A stretch of DNA of 64,000 bases from Gymnodinialimonas ceratoperidinii (GCF_019297855.1 NZ_CP079194.1:2591501-2655500), one strand, 5' to 3'. Shown: positions 45,091 to 53,929, counted from the first letter of the stretch. Made by a program: numbers and translations. The notes: a model not told the origin generated them from the letters alone.

Positions 45091-46422
45091 ATGAACCAAG
45101 CCTACCGCCGCACCATCCGCAAGATCGACCCCGCGAAGGGCGCGATGTTGCCCGATGGCACCCTCAACGACAACGACCGCATCGAGATCGGGCCCACCCC
45201 GCTGGCCTATGCCGAGTGGGAGGCCGCGGGCCTGACCCTGCCCGATCTGCCAGCCTTGCGCCGCTACCGCCTCTCACGGCTGGTCGACCAGCTTCAGCAA
45301 CGCGACTTGGCCGGCGTCCTCATGTTCGACCCGCTCAACATCCGCTACGCCACCGATGCCACCAACATGCAGCTCTGGAACACCCACAACCCGTTCCGCG
45401 CCTGCCTCGTCTGCGCTGACGGGCACATGGTGCTGTGGGAATACAAGAACGCGCCGTTTCTGGCCGATCACAACCCGCTGGTGCGCGAGATTCGCTCGGG
45501 CGCGTCGATGTTCTACTTCACCGCCGGCGACCGCGGCGCGCAGGTGGCCGAGACCTTCAGCGCCGAGGTGGCCGAGATCCTGGCCGAACGGGCGGGCACG
45601 AACACCCGCCTTGCCGTCGACAAGATCATGCTCCATGGCGCGCGGGCGCTGGAGGCGCGGGGGCTGGTCCTGTCGGATGGAGAGCTGGTCACCGAGCACG
45701 CCCGCAAGATCAAATGCGCCGACGAGATCCTCGCGATGCGCTGCGCCGTGGACGCGTGCCAGAAATCGCTCAAGGCGATGGAGGAAGCGATCGAGCCCGG
45801 CCGCACCGAGGACGAGGTCTGGGCCGTGCTCCACGCCGAGAACATCAAGCGCGGCGGCGAATGGATCGAAACGCGGCTGTTCTCTTCCGGCCCGCGCACC
45901 AACCCCTGGTTCCAGGAATGCGGCCCCCGAACCCTGCAACCCAATGAAATCAGTGCCTTGGATACCGATTTGATCGGCTGCTACGGGCTCTGCGTCGACA
46001 TCTCCCGCACATGGTGGACCGGGCCGGGGAAGCCGCGCCCGGACATGATCGAGGCGATGCAGCATGCCCATGAGCACATCATGGTCAACATGGAGCGCCT
46101 GCGTCCCGGCCGCTCGATCAATGATCTGGTCCACAACGGGCACAAGCTGGCTGACAAATACTGGGCGCGGAAATACTCGTGCCAGATGCACGGCGTGGGC
46201 CTCTGCGATGAATGGCCCCACGTGGGCTACCCCGATCATCACCACGACGATGCCTTCGATTACGAGCTTGAGCCGGGCATGATGCTCTGCGTCGAGGCGC
46301 TGGTGGGCGAGGAAGGCGGCGATTTCTGCATCAAGCTGGAGGATCAGGTCCTGATCACCGAGACGGGGTACGAGAATCTGACCACATATCCCTTCGATCA
46401 GGCATTGATGGGGCAGAGCTAA
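45091..46422 (+). CDS. dddP: DMSP lyase DddP (M24 fold)
   Basis: 443 residues. Cleaves dimethylsulfoniopropionate to acrylate and dimethyl sulfide with a two-metal centre. It aligns along its length with roseobacter DddP as I remember it: NDNDRIEIGPT, RYATDATNMQLWNTHNPFRA, IKRGGEWIETRL and LKLEDQVLITETGYENLTTYPFD-like C-terminus. Ligand positions keep the same spacing as the characterised protein: Asp291, Asp293, Asp303, His367 (MHGVGLCDEW), Glu402 and Glu417. ATG 45091 has AAGGGAG 8 bases upstream; the frame's earlier start at 44905 runs into the repeat. No DMSP transporter or acrylate genes adjoin. Confidence 0.93.
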   Translation: MNQAYRRTIRKIDPAKGAMLPDGTLNDNDRIEIGPTPLAYAEWEAAGLTLPDLPALRRYRLSRLVDQLQQRDLAGVLMFDPLNIRYATDATNMQLWNTHNPFRACLVCADGHMVLWEYKNAPFLADHNPLVREIRSGASMFYFTAGDRGAQVAETFSAEVAEILAERAGTNTRLAVDKIMLHGARALEARGLVLSDGELVTEHARKIKCADEILAMRCAVDACQKSLKAMEEAIEPGRTEDEVWAVLHAENIKRGGEWIETRLFSSGPRTNPWFQECGPRTLQPNEISALDTDLIGCYGLCVDISRTWWTGPGKPRPDMIEAMQHAHEHIMVNMERLRPGRSINDLVHNGHKLADKYWARKYSCQMHGVGLCDEWPHVGYPDHHHDDAFDYELEPGMMLCVEALVGEEGGDFCIKLEDQVLITETGYENLTTYPFDQALMGQS

Positions 46423-46533
46423 CCCCCCTCACGCGAACCGAACGTCAGCACACAGACCCGTGAGCGGCCTGACAAATTTCTTGCGACGCTCGGCATGCGG
46501 ACCACATGTTGAGTCCACAAGGGGGACCAACTC

Positions 46534-47766
46534 ATGCCGACGGAACGCTTCACTTTTCCCGGTCACGCCAAAGATCACCTTGCCGCGCGCCTGGACCTTC
46601 CGGAGGGCCCGCATCTAGCGACGGCGCTGCTGGCGCATTGCTTCACCTGCGGCAAGGATGTGATCGCCGCGCGTCGCATCGCGGCGCGGCTCACCTCCCA
46701 CGGGATCGCGGTTTTGCGCTTTGATTTCACCGGGTTGGGCCATTCCAGCGGCGAGTTCGAGAACACCTCCTTCAGCTCCAACGTCGATGATCTGATCGCC
46801 GCGGCCGCGACGCTGGCGGCCCGCGGGATGGCCCCCTCCCTGCTGATCGGACACTCGCTTGGCGGCGCCGCTGTCTTGCGGGCGGCGCATAATATCCCCT
46901 CTTCCAAGGCGGTCGTCACCATCGGCGCGCCCTTCGATCCTGCCCATGTGGCGCATAATTTCGGTGACGCGCTGGAGATGATCGACCGCGACGGCGTGGG
47001 AGAAGTCGATTTGGGGGGCCGCACCATCCGCATCGGTCGAGATTTTCTGGACGACGTGAAGGCCGAGACATTGGCCGAGGACATCGCGACCCTCGACCGC
47101 GCGCTTCTGGTCCTCCACGCGCCGCGCGATGCGATCGTCGGCATTGAAAACGCGACGGAAATCTTCGTGGCCGCCAAGCATCCCAAGAGCTTCGTGACCC
47201 TTGATGATGCCGACCATCTGATCACCGGCGCCAAGGATGCGGACTACGCGGCCGATGTGATCGCCTCATGGGCGGGGCGGTATCTTGACCTGAAACACCC
47301 CGCGCCGCCCATCGGGGCACCGGAAGGCGTGACCCGCGTCTCGGAGGTCGATCCCGACGGATTCCTGCAGGACGTGAACGCGGGGCCGAAGCACCATGTG
47401 CTCGCCGATGAACCGGAGAGCTATGGCGGCACGGACCGGGGCCTGACGCCCTATCAACTCCTTGCGGCGGGGCTTGGGGCCTGCACCTCGATGACGATCC
47501 GCATGTATGCGCGGCGCAAGAAATGGCCGCTCGAGCATGTCTCGGTCGACGTGACCCATAACCGGGTCCACGCGCAGGATGCGGGCGTCGATGGCGGCCC
47601 GCTGGACGAATTCACACGGGTCATCACGCTGCGCGGTGAACTGGATGACGCGCAACGCAAGCGGCTGCGGGAGATTGCGGACAAATGCCCGGTCCACAAG
47701 TCGCTGGAAGCGGGCGCGACGATCAAGACGGAACTGACGCAAGAGGCAGAAGCGGCGTCGACTTGA
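46534..47766 (+). CDS. Bifunctional alpha/beta hydrolase - OsmC fusion protein
   Basis: 410 residues. The N-terminal ~255 residues are an alpha/beta hydrolase with nucleophile elbow GHSLGG (about 108-113) and the late DDADHLI histidine region. The C-terminal ~140 residues are an OsmC/Ohr-type thiol peroxidase with GLGACTSMTIRMYA and CPVHKSLE, the two redox cysteines. Such fusions occur in many proteobacteria. They may cleave esters and reduce the resulting organic peroxides, but substrates are unproven. The 3' end overlaps the convergent Lrp gene by 44 bases. Confidence 0.92.
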   Translation: MPTERFTFPGHAKDHLAARLDLPEGPHLATALLAHCFTCGKDVIAARRIAARLTSHGIAVLRFDFTGLGHSSGEFENTSFSSNVDDLIAAAATLAARGMAPSLLIGHSLGGAAVLRAAHNIPSSKAVVTIGAPFDPAHVAHNFGDALEMIDRDGVGEVDLGGRTIRIGRDFLDDVKAETLAEDIATLDRALLVLHAPRDAIVGIENATEIFVAAKHPKSFVTLDDADHLITGAKDADYAADVIASWAGRYLDLKHPAPPIGAPEGVTRVSEVDPDGFLQDVNAGPKHHVLADEPESYGGTDRGLTPYQLLAAGLGACTSMTIRMYARRKKWPLEHVSVDVTHNRVHAQDAGVDGGPLDEFTRVITLRGELDDAQRKRLREIADKCPVHKSLEAGATIKTELTQEAEAAST

Positions 47767-48199
47767 TCTCCTCCATGCTCAGGAGTGCTGTGACGTTGTA
47801 GATCCGCACCTCCGAGATCAACGCCTGGTAGAATTCATCGTAGGCGCGGGCATTGGCGACGCGGACCTTGAGGATGTAATCGATGTCGCCCGCCAGCCGG
47901 TGCGCCTCCATCACCTCGGCCCGTTCCCTGAGCGTTTTCAGGAATTTGTTCTGCCATTCCGCCTCATGCTCCGAGGTGCGGATGAGCACGAAGAAACAGG
48001 CCTCCAGCCCGAGCGCATCGGCATCGAGAAGCACAGTCTGCTGGCCGATGACCCCGGCCTCTTTCATCTTGCGAATCCGGGACCAGACCGGCGTCTTGGA
48101 AGAGCCGACATGCTTGGCGATTTCCTCAAGGGAGCGGCTCGCATCTTCCTGCAGGGCGATGAGGATTTTCCGGTCGAGCGCATCGATCTGAACAGACAT
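47723..48199 (-). CDS. Lrp/AsnC family transcriptional regulator
   Basis: 158 residues from ATG 48199 (a frame start at 48256 adds 19 unlikely residues). The N-terminal helix-turn-helix is complete: ALDRKILIALQEDASRSLEEIAKHVGSSKTPVWSRIRKMKEAGVI. The C-terminal RAM domain contains the effector-binding loop region (AHRLAGDIDYILKVRV). Divergent from cysG with a 140-base control region between. That placement in roseobacters suggests it controls the sulfate-assimilation genes, perhaps in response to a sulfur amino acid; this is inference. Confidence 0.92.
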   Translation of the reverse strand: MSVQIDALDRKILIALQEDASRSLEEIAKHVGSSKTPVWSRIRKMKEAGVIGQQTVLLDADALGLEACFFVLIRTSEHEAEWQNKFLKTLRERAEVMEAHRLAGDIDYILKVRVANARAYDEFYQALISEVRIYNVTALLSMEEIKSTPLLPLASVPS

Positions 48200-48339
48200 T
48201 CGGGCAACCTTTGGTTTGGCGGACAGGAGTTCTATCCTTCGCTGGATACAGAACATGCGTCCTTAACAGCAAGCGGATACTGCTACTTACCGGGAAAATA
48301 TCCTAGATTGGGGGAAGAAATTGCCTGTGAGGTTCTGCG
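48200..48339. promoter_or_regulatory. Divergent Lrp/cysG control region
   Basis: 140 bases, AT-richer than the flanks. It contains the near-palindrome GGGAAAATATCC (48292-48303) and an outer GGATA...TATCC pair (48275 and 48299), the loose kind of dyad Lrp-type octamers bind. No convincing -35/-10 pair could be chosen for either gene. Confidence 0.3.
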
Positions 48340-49758
48340 ATGCGCCATTTTCCGATCTTCCTCGACCTGCGGGGCCGACGTGTTGTCCTCGCCGGGGGTG
48401 GAGAGGCCGCGCTGGCCAAGCTGCGCCTGATCCTGAAATCCGAGGCGCATGTCACCGTTTTCGCGGCTGATCCCGCGCCCGAGATCGTTGCATGGGATGC
48501 CGAGCGCCGGCTGCGCCTTGTGAAGCGCGCCTTTGCGCCGGGCGATGCGCTTGGTGCCTCGCTGGCCTATGCCGCGTCGGAAGACGATGCCGAGGATGCC
48601 CGCGTGGCCGAGCTGGCGCGCGCTGACGGCGCCCTCGTCAACGTGGTCGACAACCTCGACGCCTCCGCCTTCATCACCCCCGCCATCGTCGACCGCGATC
48701 CGGTCACCGTCGCCATCGGGACCGAGGGCGCGGCCCCGGTTCTGGCGCGCAAGATCAAGGCGGATCTCGAAGCGCAATTGCCAGCCTCCCTCGGGCTGCT
48801 GGCGCGGATCGGGCAAGGGTTCCGCGCCGCTGCCAACGCCCTGCCCATGGGGCGCAAGCGGCGTGATTTTTGGTCGGATTTCTACTTCAGGAAAGGCCCG
48901 GAAGCCCTTGCGAAGGAAGGGAAAGAGGGCGTCGAGCGTGCGCTGGACGGCCTTCTTGCCGATCACCTGCGCGCCGCCCCCGAGAAGGGGCGCGTGGACC
49001 TCGTGGGGGCTGGCCCTGGCGATCCGGACCTTCTGACGCTGAAGGCGCGCAAGCTGCTCGATCAGGCTGACGTGGTGATCTATGACCGCCTCGTCTCGCC
49101 CGAAATCCTCGAGCTCGCCCGGCGCGAGGCGCAGATGATTAATGTCGGCAAGAAGGGCTTCGGTCCCTCCACCAAGCAGGAAGATATCGCCACCGCGATG
49201 GTCGACCACGCGCTGCAAGGTGCCCATGTCGTGCGGCTGAAGTCCGGCGATCCGGGCGTCTATGGTCGCCTCGACGAAGAAATCGACGCGCTGGACGCCG
49301 CCGGTGTGGACTGGGCCATCGTGCCCGGCGTCACCGCCGCCAATGCCGCGAGCGCGCAGATTGGCCAGAGCCTCACCAAGCGCGGCCGCAACGGCGCGCT
49401 GCGGTTCCTGACCGGTCATGACGTGAAGGGCTTTGCCGAGCACGATTGGCGCAGCCTCGCCCGCCCCGGCGAGGTCGCCGCGATCTACATGGGCGCGAAG
49501 GGTGCGCGGTTCCTGCAAGGCCGCCTGATGATGCATGGCGCGGGCCCCGACACGCCCGTGACCGCCATCGAGAACGCCTCGCGCGCCGACGCCCGCGTGA
49601 TCGCCTCCACCCTCTCTCGCCTGCCCGCCGACCTCGAGGAAGCCGCCCCGGAGGGGCCGGTGATCCTGATGCTCGGCCTTTCGCCGCGGGCCAACAGCTT
49701 CGCCCGCCTGCAACAAGAGGCCGCTCAACTCCCTGCCCTGCAAGAGGAATTTGCCTGA
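48340..49758 (+). CDS. cysG: Siroheme synthase (CysG)
   Basis: 472 residues. The N-terminal precorrin-2 dehydrogenase/ferrochelatase domain (1-210) has the Rossmann start HFPIFLDLRGRRVVLAGGG. The C-terminal uroporphyrinogen-III methyltransferase (about 222-465) contains VDLVGAGPGDPDLLTLKA, VRLKSGDPGVYGR and VPGVTAANAASA. The three activities convert uroporphyrinogen III to siroheme, the cofactor of the sulfite reductase encoded two genes on. Its stop overlaps the DUF2849 start. Confidence 0.96.
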   Translation: MRHFPIFLDLRGRRVVLAGGGEAALAKLRLILKSEAHVTVFAADPAPEIVAWDAERRLRLVKRAFAPGDALGASLAYAASEDDAEDARVAELARADGALVNVVDNLDASAFITPAIVDRDPVTVAIGTEGAAPVLARKIKADLEAQLPASLGLLARIGQGFRAAANALPMGRKRRDFWSDFYFRKGPEALAKEGKEGVERALDGLLADHLRAAPEKGRVDLVGAGPGDPDLLTLKARKLLDQADVVIYDRLVSPEILELARREAQMINVGKKGFGPSTKQEDIATAMVDHALQGAHVVRLKSGDPGVYGRLDEEIDALDAAGVDWAIVPGVTAANAASAQIGQSLTKRGRNGALRFLTGHDVKGFAEHDWRSLARPGEVAAIYMGAKGARFLQGRLMMHGAGPDTPVTAIENASRADARVIASTLSRLPADLEEAAPEGPVILMLGLSPRANSFARLQQEAAQLPALQEEFA

Positions 49759-50054
49759 TGCCCCGTACATTTACCCCCAAGGTCGTCACCGCCAATGCCC
49801 TGCTTGAGGGCGACGTCGTCTACCTCACTGCCCATGGTGACTGGACCCGCGACCATGCCGAGGCCGACCTGATCAAGGACGAAGGCACCGCCGAGATCCG
49901 CCTGCTGGAGGCGCAAGCCCAGGCGCACGAGGTCGTCGGCCCCTATCTTGCCGATGCGACGCCCGGCGCGCGCGGTCCCGAACCCGTCCACTTCCGCGAG
50001 GCCTTCCGCACCCGCGGCCCCTCCAACTACCCCCACGGCAAGCAGGAGGCCTGA
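49758..50054 (+). CDS. DUF2849 protein of the sulfate-assimilation operon
   Basis: 98 residues. Matches the DUF2849 family, found almost only between siroheme synthase and sulfite reductase in alphaproteobacteria. It opens FTPKVVTANALLEGDVVYLT and ends in HFREAFRTRGPSNY. Start ATG shares one base with the cysG stop. Likely a small accessory of siroheme delivery or of the reductase, by context only. Confidence 0.85.
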   Translation: MPRTFTPKVVTANALLEGDVVYLTAHGDWTRDHAEADLIKDEGTAEIRLLEAQAQAHEVVGPYLADATPGARGPEPVHFREAFRTRGPSNYPHGKQEA

Positions 50055-50057
50055 TCC

Positions 50058-51719
50058 ATGTATGCCTACACCGATTTCGACCGTGATTTTCTGGCCGAGC
50101 GCAACGCCCAGTTCCGCGCCCAGGTGGAGCGCCGCATCGACGGCTCGCTCACCGAGGACGAGTTCAAGCCGCTGCGCCTGATGAACGGCCTCTACCTGCA
50201 ATTGCACGCCTACATGCTGCGCGTCGCAATCCCTTACGGCACGCTGAACGGCGCGCAGATGCGGCAGCTGGCGATGATCGCGGACCGGTGGGACAAGGGC
50301 TATGGCCATTTCACCACCCGCCAGAACATCCAGTATAACTGGCCCCAACTGCGCGACGTGCCCGACATGCTCGACGCGCTCGGCGAGGTGGGGATGCATG
50401 CGATCCAGACTTCGGGCAACACGATCCGAAACGTCACGGCGGACCATTTCGCCGGTGCAGCCGCCGAGGAGGTTGCGGACCCCCGCCCCGTGGCCGAGCT
50501 GATCCGCCAATGGTCCACCGACCACCCGGAGTTCCAGTTCCTGCCGCGGAAGTTCAAGGTGGCGGTGACCGGCTCTGCCTTCGACCGGGCGGTGACGGCG
50601 GCCCATGACATCGGCTTGCGGCTGGTGGAGCGCAACGGCGAGATCGGCGCGATGGTGCTGGTCGGCGGTGGCCTTGGCCGCACGCCGATGATCGGCAAGG
50701 TGCTGGCGGATTTCGTCGCCTTCGACGACCTGCTGCCGTATCTGGAGGCCATCGTGGCCGTCTACAATCTGCTCGGCCGGCGCGACAACAAGTACAAGGC
50801 GCGCATCAAGATCACCGTGCACGAGAACGGCATCGACGAGATCCGCCGCCTCGTGGATGAGGAGTTCATCCCCCGCCGCGCCGCCTTCAACGGCGCCGAC
50901 ATGGCGCTGCTGGAGAAGATCAAGGCCGACTTTGCCGCGCCGGATTTCGTGGCCGGAAGCGGAGAGTTCGAGGCCCAATACGCCGACGACCCCGTTTTCC
51001 GCAGCTTCGTGGATACCAACGCGGTGGATCACAAGCACCCGGACTACACGATCCTGACCGTCTCGCTCAAAGCCCACGGCGCCACGCCCGGCGATGCGAC
51101 AAGCGACCAGATGCGGGTTCTGGCGGATATTGCCGAGACCTATGCCCATGACGAGCTGCGCATCAGCCACGAGCAGAACGTGATCCTGCCGCATCTGCCC
51201 AAGCGCCACCTGCGCACGGTCTTCGACACGCTGGCCGAGGCGGGTCTTGCGACCGCCAACATCGGGCTGGCCTCGGACATCATCGCCTGCCCCGGCATGG
51301 ATTACTGCGCGCTGGCCACGGCCCGCTCGATCCCCGTGGCGCAGCAGATCGCCACGCGTTTCGAGGAGCTGAAGCTGGAGCACGAGGTCGGGCCGCTGAA
51401 GATCAAGATCTCGGGCTGCATCAACGCCTGCGGCCATCACCACGTGGGCCACATCGGCATCCTCGGCCTCGACCGGGCGGGGGTGGAGAACTACCAGATC
51501 ACCCTTGGCGGTGACGGTGGCCCCGATGCGGTGATCGGCGAGCGCGCCGGTCCGGGCTTTGCCTACGATCAGGTCGTCGATGCCATCGAACGGCTGGTGC
51601 GCGGCTATCTGGAGCTGCGCGAAAGCGCCGATGAAACCTTCCTCGACGCCTACAAACGTCTTGGCGCGGCGCCCTTCAAGGCCGCGCTCTACCCGGAGGC
51701 CAAAGCAGATGCCGCTTAA
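50058..51719 (+). CDS. cysI: Siroheme-dependent sulfite (nitrite/sulfite) reductase
   Basis: 553 residues. Reduces sulfite to sulfide with six electrons from ferredoxin or a flavoprotein. The [4Fe-4S]-siroheme ligands are in ACPGMDYCALA and ISGCINACGHHHVGHIG. The N-terminal substrate region has HFTTRQNIQYNWPQLRDVPD. The length and single-subunit look fit the ferredoxin-type enzyme. The adjacent cys genes and APS reductase argue for sulfite over nitrite. Its stop overlaps the cysH start by 11 bases. Confidence 0.93.
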   Translation: MYAYTDFDRDFLAERNAQFRAQVERRIDGSLTEDEFKPLRLMNGLYLQLHAYMLRVAIPYGTLNGAQMRQLAMIADRWDKGYGHFTTRQNIQYNWPQLRDVPDMLDALGEVGMHAIQTSGNTIRNVTADHFAGAAAEEVADPRPVAELIRQWSTDHPEFQFLPRKFKVAVTGSAFDRAVTAAHDIGLRLVERNGEIGAMVLVGGGLGRTPMIGKVLADFVAFDDLLPYLEAIVAVYNLLGRRDNKYKARIKITVHENGIDEIRRLVDEEFIPRRAAFNGADMALLEKIKADFAAPDFVAGSGEFEAQYADDPVFRSFVDTNAVDHKHPDYTILTVSLKAHGATPGDATSDQMRVLADIAETYAHDELRISHEQNVILPHLPKRHLRTVFDTLAEAGLATANIGLASDIIACPGMDYCALATARSIPVAQQIATRFEELKLEHEVGPLKIKISGCINACGHHHVGHIGILGLDRAGVENYQITLGGDGGPDAVIGERAGPGFAYDQVVDAIERLVRGYLELRESADETFLDAYKRLGAAPFKAALYPEAKADAA

Positions 51720-52422
51720 GGAACTCGCCGAACGCCGCACGCTCCTGCACCGCAAGAGCGATGCGCAGACGATCATCGCCCATGCCCTCGACGATCAGGC
51801 CATCGGCCCGGTCGCCATGGTCAGCAGCTTCGGCGCCGACAGCGTCGTGCTGCTGCACATGCTGGCGCAGGTGGACAAGGGGGCGCCTGTGCTCTTCGTG
51901 GATACGGAGTTCCTTTTCCCCGCGACGCTGACCTACCAGCGCGACGTGGCCGAGCATCTGGGGCTGACAGACATCCGCGTGATCAAGCCCTCCCGCGCCG
52001 CCCTGCTGGAGCGCGACGTGGACGGCATCCTGCACCATTTCGACCCCGACGCCTGCTGTGCATTGCGCAAGACAGAGCCACTGGAACGCGCTCTGGAGGG
52101 CTTCGGCGGTTGGATCACCGGGCGTAAGCGCATACATGGTGGCGCGCGGCAATCGCTGCCGCTCTACGAGAAGAACGCGCGCCGCATCAAGATCAACCCG
52201 CTGGCAGATTGGACGCAGACGATGGTGAGCGATTACATCGCCTCGCACGATCTGCCGCGACACCCGATGGTCGCTCAGGGCTTCCCCTCGATCGGGTGCC
52301 AGCCGTGCACGACGCCCGCCAAGGACGACGAGGATCCACGCGCCGGACGGTGGCGCGGACAGCAGAAGACCGAGTGCGGCATTCATTTCATCGATGGCGT
52401 CCCGCAGCGACGCGCGTCCTGA
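51709..52422 (+). CDS. cysH: Assimilatory adenylylsulfate (APS) reductase
   Basis: 237 residues. SSFGADSVVLLHML is the ATP-pyrophosphatase-like loop. The paired cysteines (DPDACCALRKTEPLERAL) together with GCQPCTTPA point to a [4Fe-4S] centre, so APS rather than PAPS is the likely substrate. The catalytic cysteine is in TECGIH near the C-terminus. The start at 51709 lies inside the end of cysI, giving coupled translation. It reduces APS to sulfite with thioredoxin for the sulfite reductase upstream. Confidence 0.93.
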   Translation: MPLKELAERRTLLHRKSDAQTIIAHALDDQAIGPVAMVSSFGADSVVLLHMLAQVDKGAPVLFVDTEFLFPATLTYQRDVAEHLGLTDIRVIKPSRAALLERDVDGILHHFDPDACCALRKTEPLERALEGFGGWITGRKRIHGGARQSLPLYEKNARRIKINPLADWTQTMVSDYIASHDLPRHPMVAQGFPSIGCQPCTTPAKDDEDPRAGRWRGQQKTECGIHFIDGVPQRRAS

Positions 52423-52444
52423 GACTTGTAAGAAAGGACCAGAA

Positions 52445-52903
52445 ATGGCCCAGACGATTGTAACCGACACAGGCTTCGCGCCGGACGATTGGAATGGCTG
52501 CGCGGCCCCTCTGGCCGACGGGCTGCCCGCGAACGCGACCGCGGTGGACGTGGCGCCCTCGGACGACGTGACGCTCTTGGCGGATGCGTTAACGCGGTTA
52601 ACCATGATCCGCATTGGCTTCCCCTCCTCCGCCGACGGGCGCGGGTTCACGCTGGCGCGCCGCCTGCGCGCCATGGGCTACCGGGGACGCCTGCGCGCGG
52701 ATGGCCACGTGCTGGCGGACCAATACGCCATGGCCCGGCGTTCGGGGTTCGACGAGGTCGCCATCGACGCCGCCCTCGCCGCGCGCCAGCCCGAGGACCA
52801 GTGGCTCGCCCGCGCCGATTGGCGCGCCCATGACTATCAGGCCCGCCTGCGCGGCGCCTCGCTGGCCCGCGACAACGCGTCCAGGGCCACCGGGGTGGCG
52901 TGA
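52445..52903 (+). CDS. DUF934 protein of the sulfate-assimilation operon
   Basis: 152 residues. Conserved DUF934 features are IRIGFPSSADGRGFTLARRLRAMGYRGRLRADGHVLADQYAMARRSGFDEV. The family occurs with cysH and cysI across alpha- and betaproteobacteria but has no settled function. AAAGGA precedes ATG 52445. It closes the cysG-DUF2849-cysI-cysH-DUF934 operon. Confidence 0.9.
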   Translation: MAQTIVTDTGFAPDDWNGCAAPLADGLPANATAVDVAPSDDVTLLADALTRLTMIRIGFPSSADGRGFTLARRLRAMGYRGRLRADGHVLADQYAMARRSGFDEVAIDAALAARQPEDQWLARADWRAHDYQARLRGASLARDNASRATGVA

Positions 52904-52945
52904 GCGCCCTTTCCCTGAAACATATCACCGATTATTGCTAAGGAG

Positions 52946-52965
52946 CGGGCGCATCGATGCGCCCG
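52946..52965. promoter_or_regulatory. Perfect 20-base palindrome between the Shine-Dalgarno and start of fpr
   Basis: The 20 bases from 52946 (CGGGCGCATC) to 52965 (GATGCGCCCG) are exactly self-complementary. AAGGAG (52940-52945) lies immediately before and the fpr start (TTG 52970 or ATG 52973) just after, so a hairpin could bring a 27-base-distant Shine-Dalgarno next to the start codon. It may equally be a DNA operator. Confidence 0.6.
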
Positions 52966-52972
52966 AACATTG

Positions 52973-53830
52973 ATGACCGAGCAAGCACCTTTGACCCAGA
53001 CCGATGTCACGCCTGTGAAGGCGACCCCCACCCTGCCCGATGCGCAGACCGTTACCGAGGTCAAGCATTACACCGACCGCCTGTTCAGCTTCCGCTGCAC
53101 CCGGCCCGCGTCGTTGCGCTTCCGCTCGGGCGAGTTCGTGATGATCGGCCTGATGGGCGAGCCGCACCCCGAGACCGGCAAGCAAAAACCGCTGTTGCGC
53201 GCCTATTCCATCGCCTCCCCCTCCTGGGACGAGGAGCTGGAATTCTACTCGATCAAGGTGCCCGACGGCCCGCTCACCTCGCGGCTGCAGCACATCAACG
53301 TGGGCGACCAGATCATCCTGCGGCCCAAGCCCGTCGGCACGCTGGTCCATGACGCGCTGATCCCCGGCAAGCGGCTGTGGTTCTTCGCCACCGGCACCGG
53401 CTTCGCGCCCTTCGCCTCGCTCCTGCGCGAGCCGCAGACCTACGAGGATTACGACGAGATCATCATCACCCACACCTGCCGCGAAGTGGGCGAACTGACC
53501 TACGGCCGCGACCTGATCGCAGCCCTGAAAGAGGACGAATTGCTCAACGAACTGATCGGCGAGGGTTTCTGGAAGAAGATCAAGTACTACCCGACGACGA
53601 CCCGCGAGGAGAGCCCGAAGATGGGCCGCATCACCGACCTGATGCGCTCGGGCGAGGCCTTTGCGGACCTCGGCGTGCCGCCGCTTTCCCCGGAAACAGA
53701 CCGCGCGATGATCTGCGGCAACCTCGCCTTCAACCTCGAGCTGAAAGAGATGTTCGAGGAATACGGGCTGGAGGAAGGCGCCAACTCCAGGCCCGCGCAT
53801 TACGTGGTCGAGAAAGCGTTTCTCGACTGA
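52973..53830 (+). CDS. fpr: Ferredoxin--NADP+ reductase
   Basis: 285 residues from ATG 52973 (TTG 52970 is the alternative). FAD motif RAYSIASP, then GPLTSRLQHI, the NADP-binding GTGFAPFASLLREP, and a C-terminus ending VVEKAFLD. It passes electrons from NADPH to ferredoxin or flavodoxin, and so probably supplies the sulfite reductase of the neighbouring operon. The leader contains the palindrome at 52946-52965. A strong terminator follows. Confidence 0.95.
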   Translation: MTEQAPLTQTDVTPVKATPTLPDAQTVTEVKHYTDRLFSFRCTRPASLRFRSGEFVMIGLMGEPHPETGKQKPLLRAYSIASPSWDEELEFYSIKVPDGPLTSRLQHINVGDQIILRPKPVGTLVHDALIPGKRLWFFATGTGFAPFASLLREPQTYEDYDEIIITHTCREVGELTYGRDLIAALKEDELLNELIGEGFWKKIKYYPTTTREESPKMGRITDLMRSGEAFADLGVPPLSPETDRAMICGNLAFNLELKEMFEEYGLEEGANSRPAHYVVEKAFLD

Positions 53831-53872
53831 CGCGCGGCCTGCCGGCTGACGGCAAGCCATTGTTGGAACAAT

Positions 53873-53909
53873 AAAAAACCCCCGCCGTGATGGCGGGGGT
53901 TTTCTTGTT
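53873..53909. terminator. Bidirectional terminator between fpr and the Ala/Glu-rich gene
   Basis: CCCCCGCC (53879-53886) pairs with GGCGGGGG (53892-53899) around GTGAT; A-rich and T-rich flanks lengthen the stem. TTTTCTTG follows on the plus strand and TTTTTTATTG on the minus, so both converging genes are served. Confidence 0.93.
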
Positions 53910-53929
53910 TGGTAGCTTCGGGCTCGGGC

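Noticed and set aside
49725..51776. 683-codon minus-strand frame opposite cysI
   Set aside because: Longest shadow in the window, yet it covers a gene with intact iron-sulfur and siroheme motifs and has no domain of its own.
52957..53352. ATG at 52957 directly after the AAGGAG as the start of fpr
   Set aside because: It is out of frame with the ferredoxin reductase and yields a protein without similarity; the family N-terminus fits 52973.
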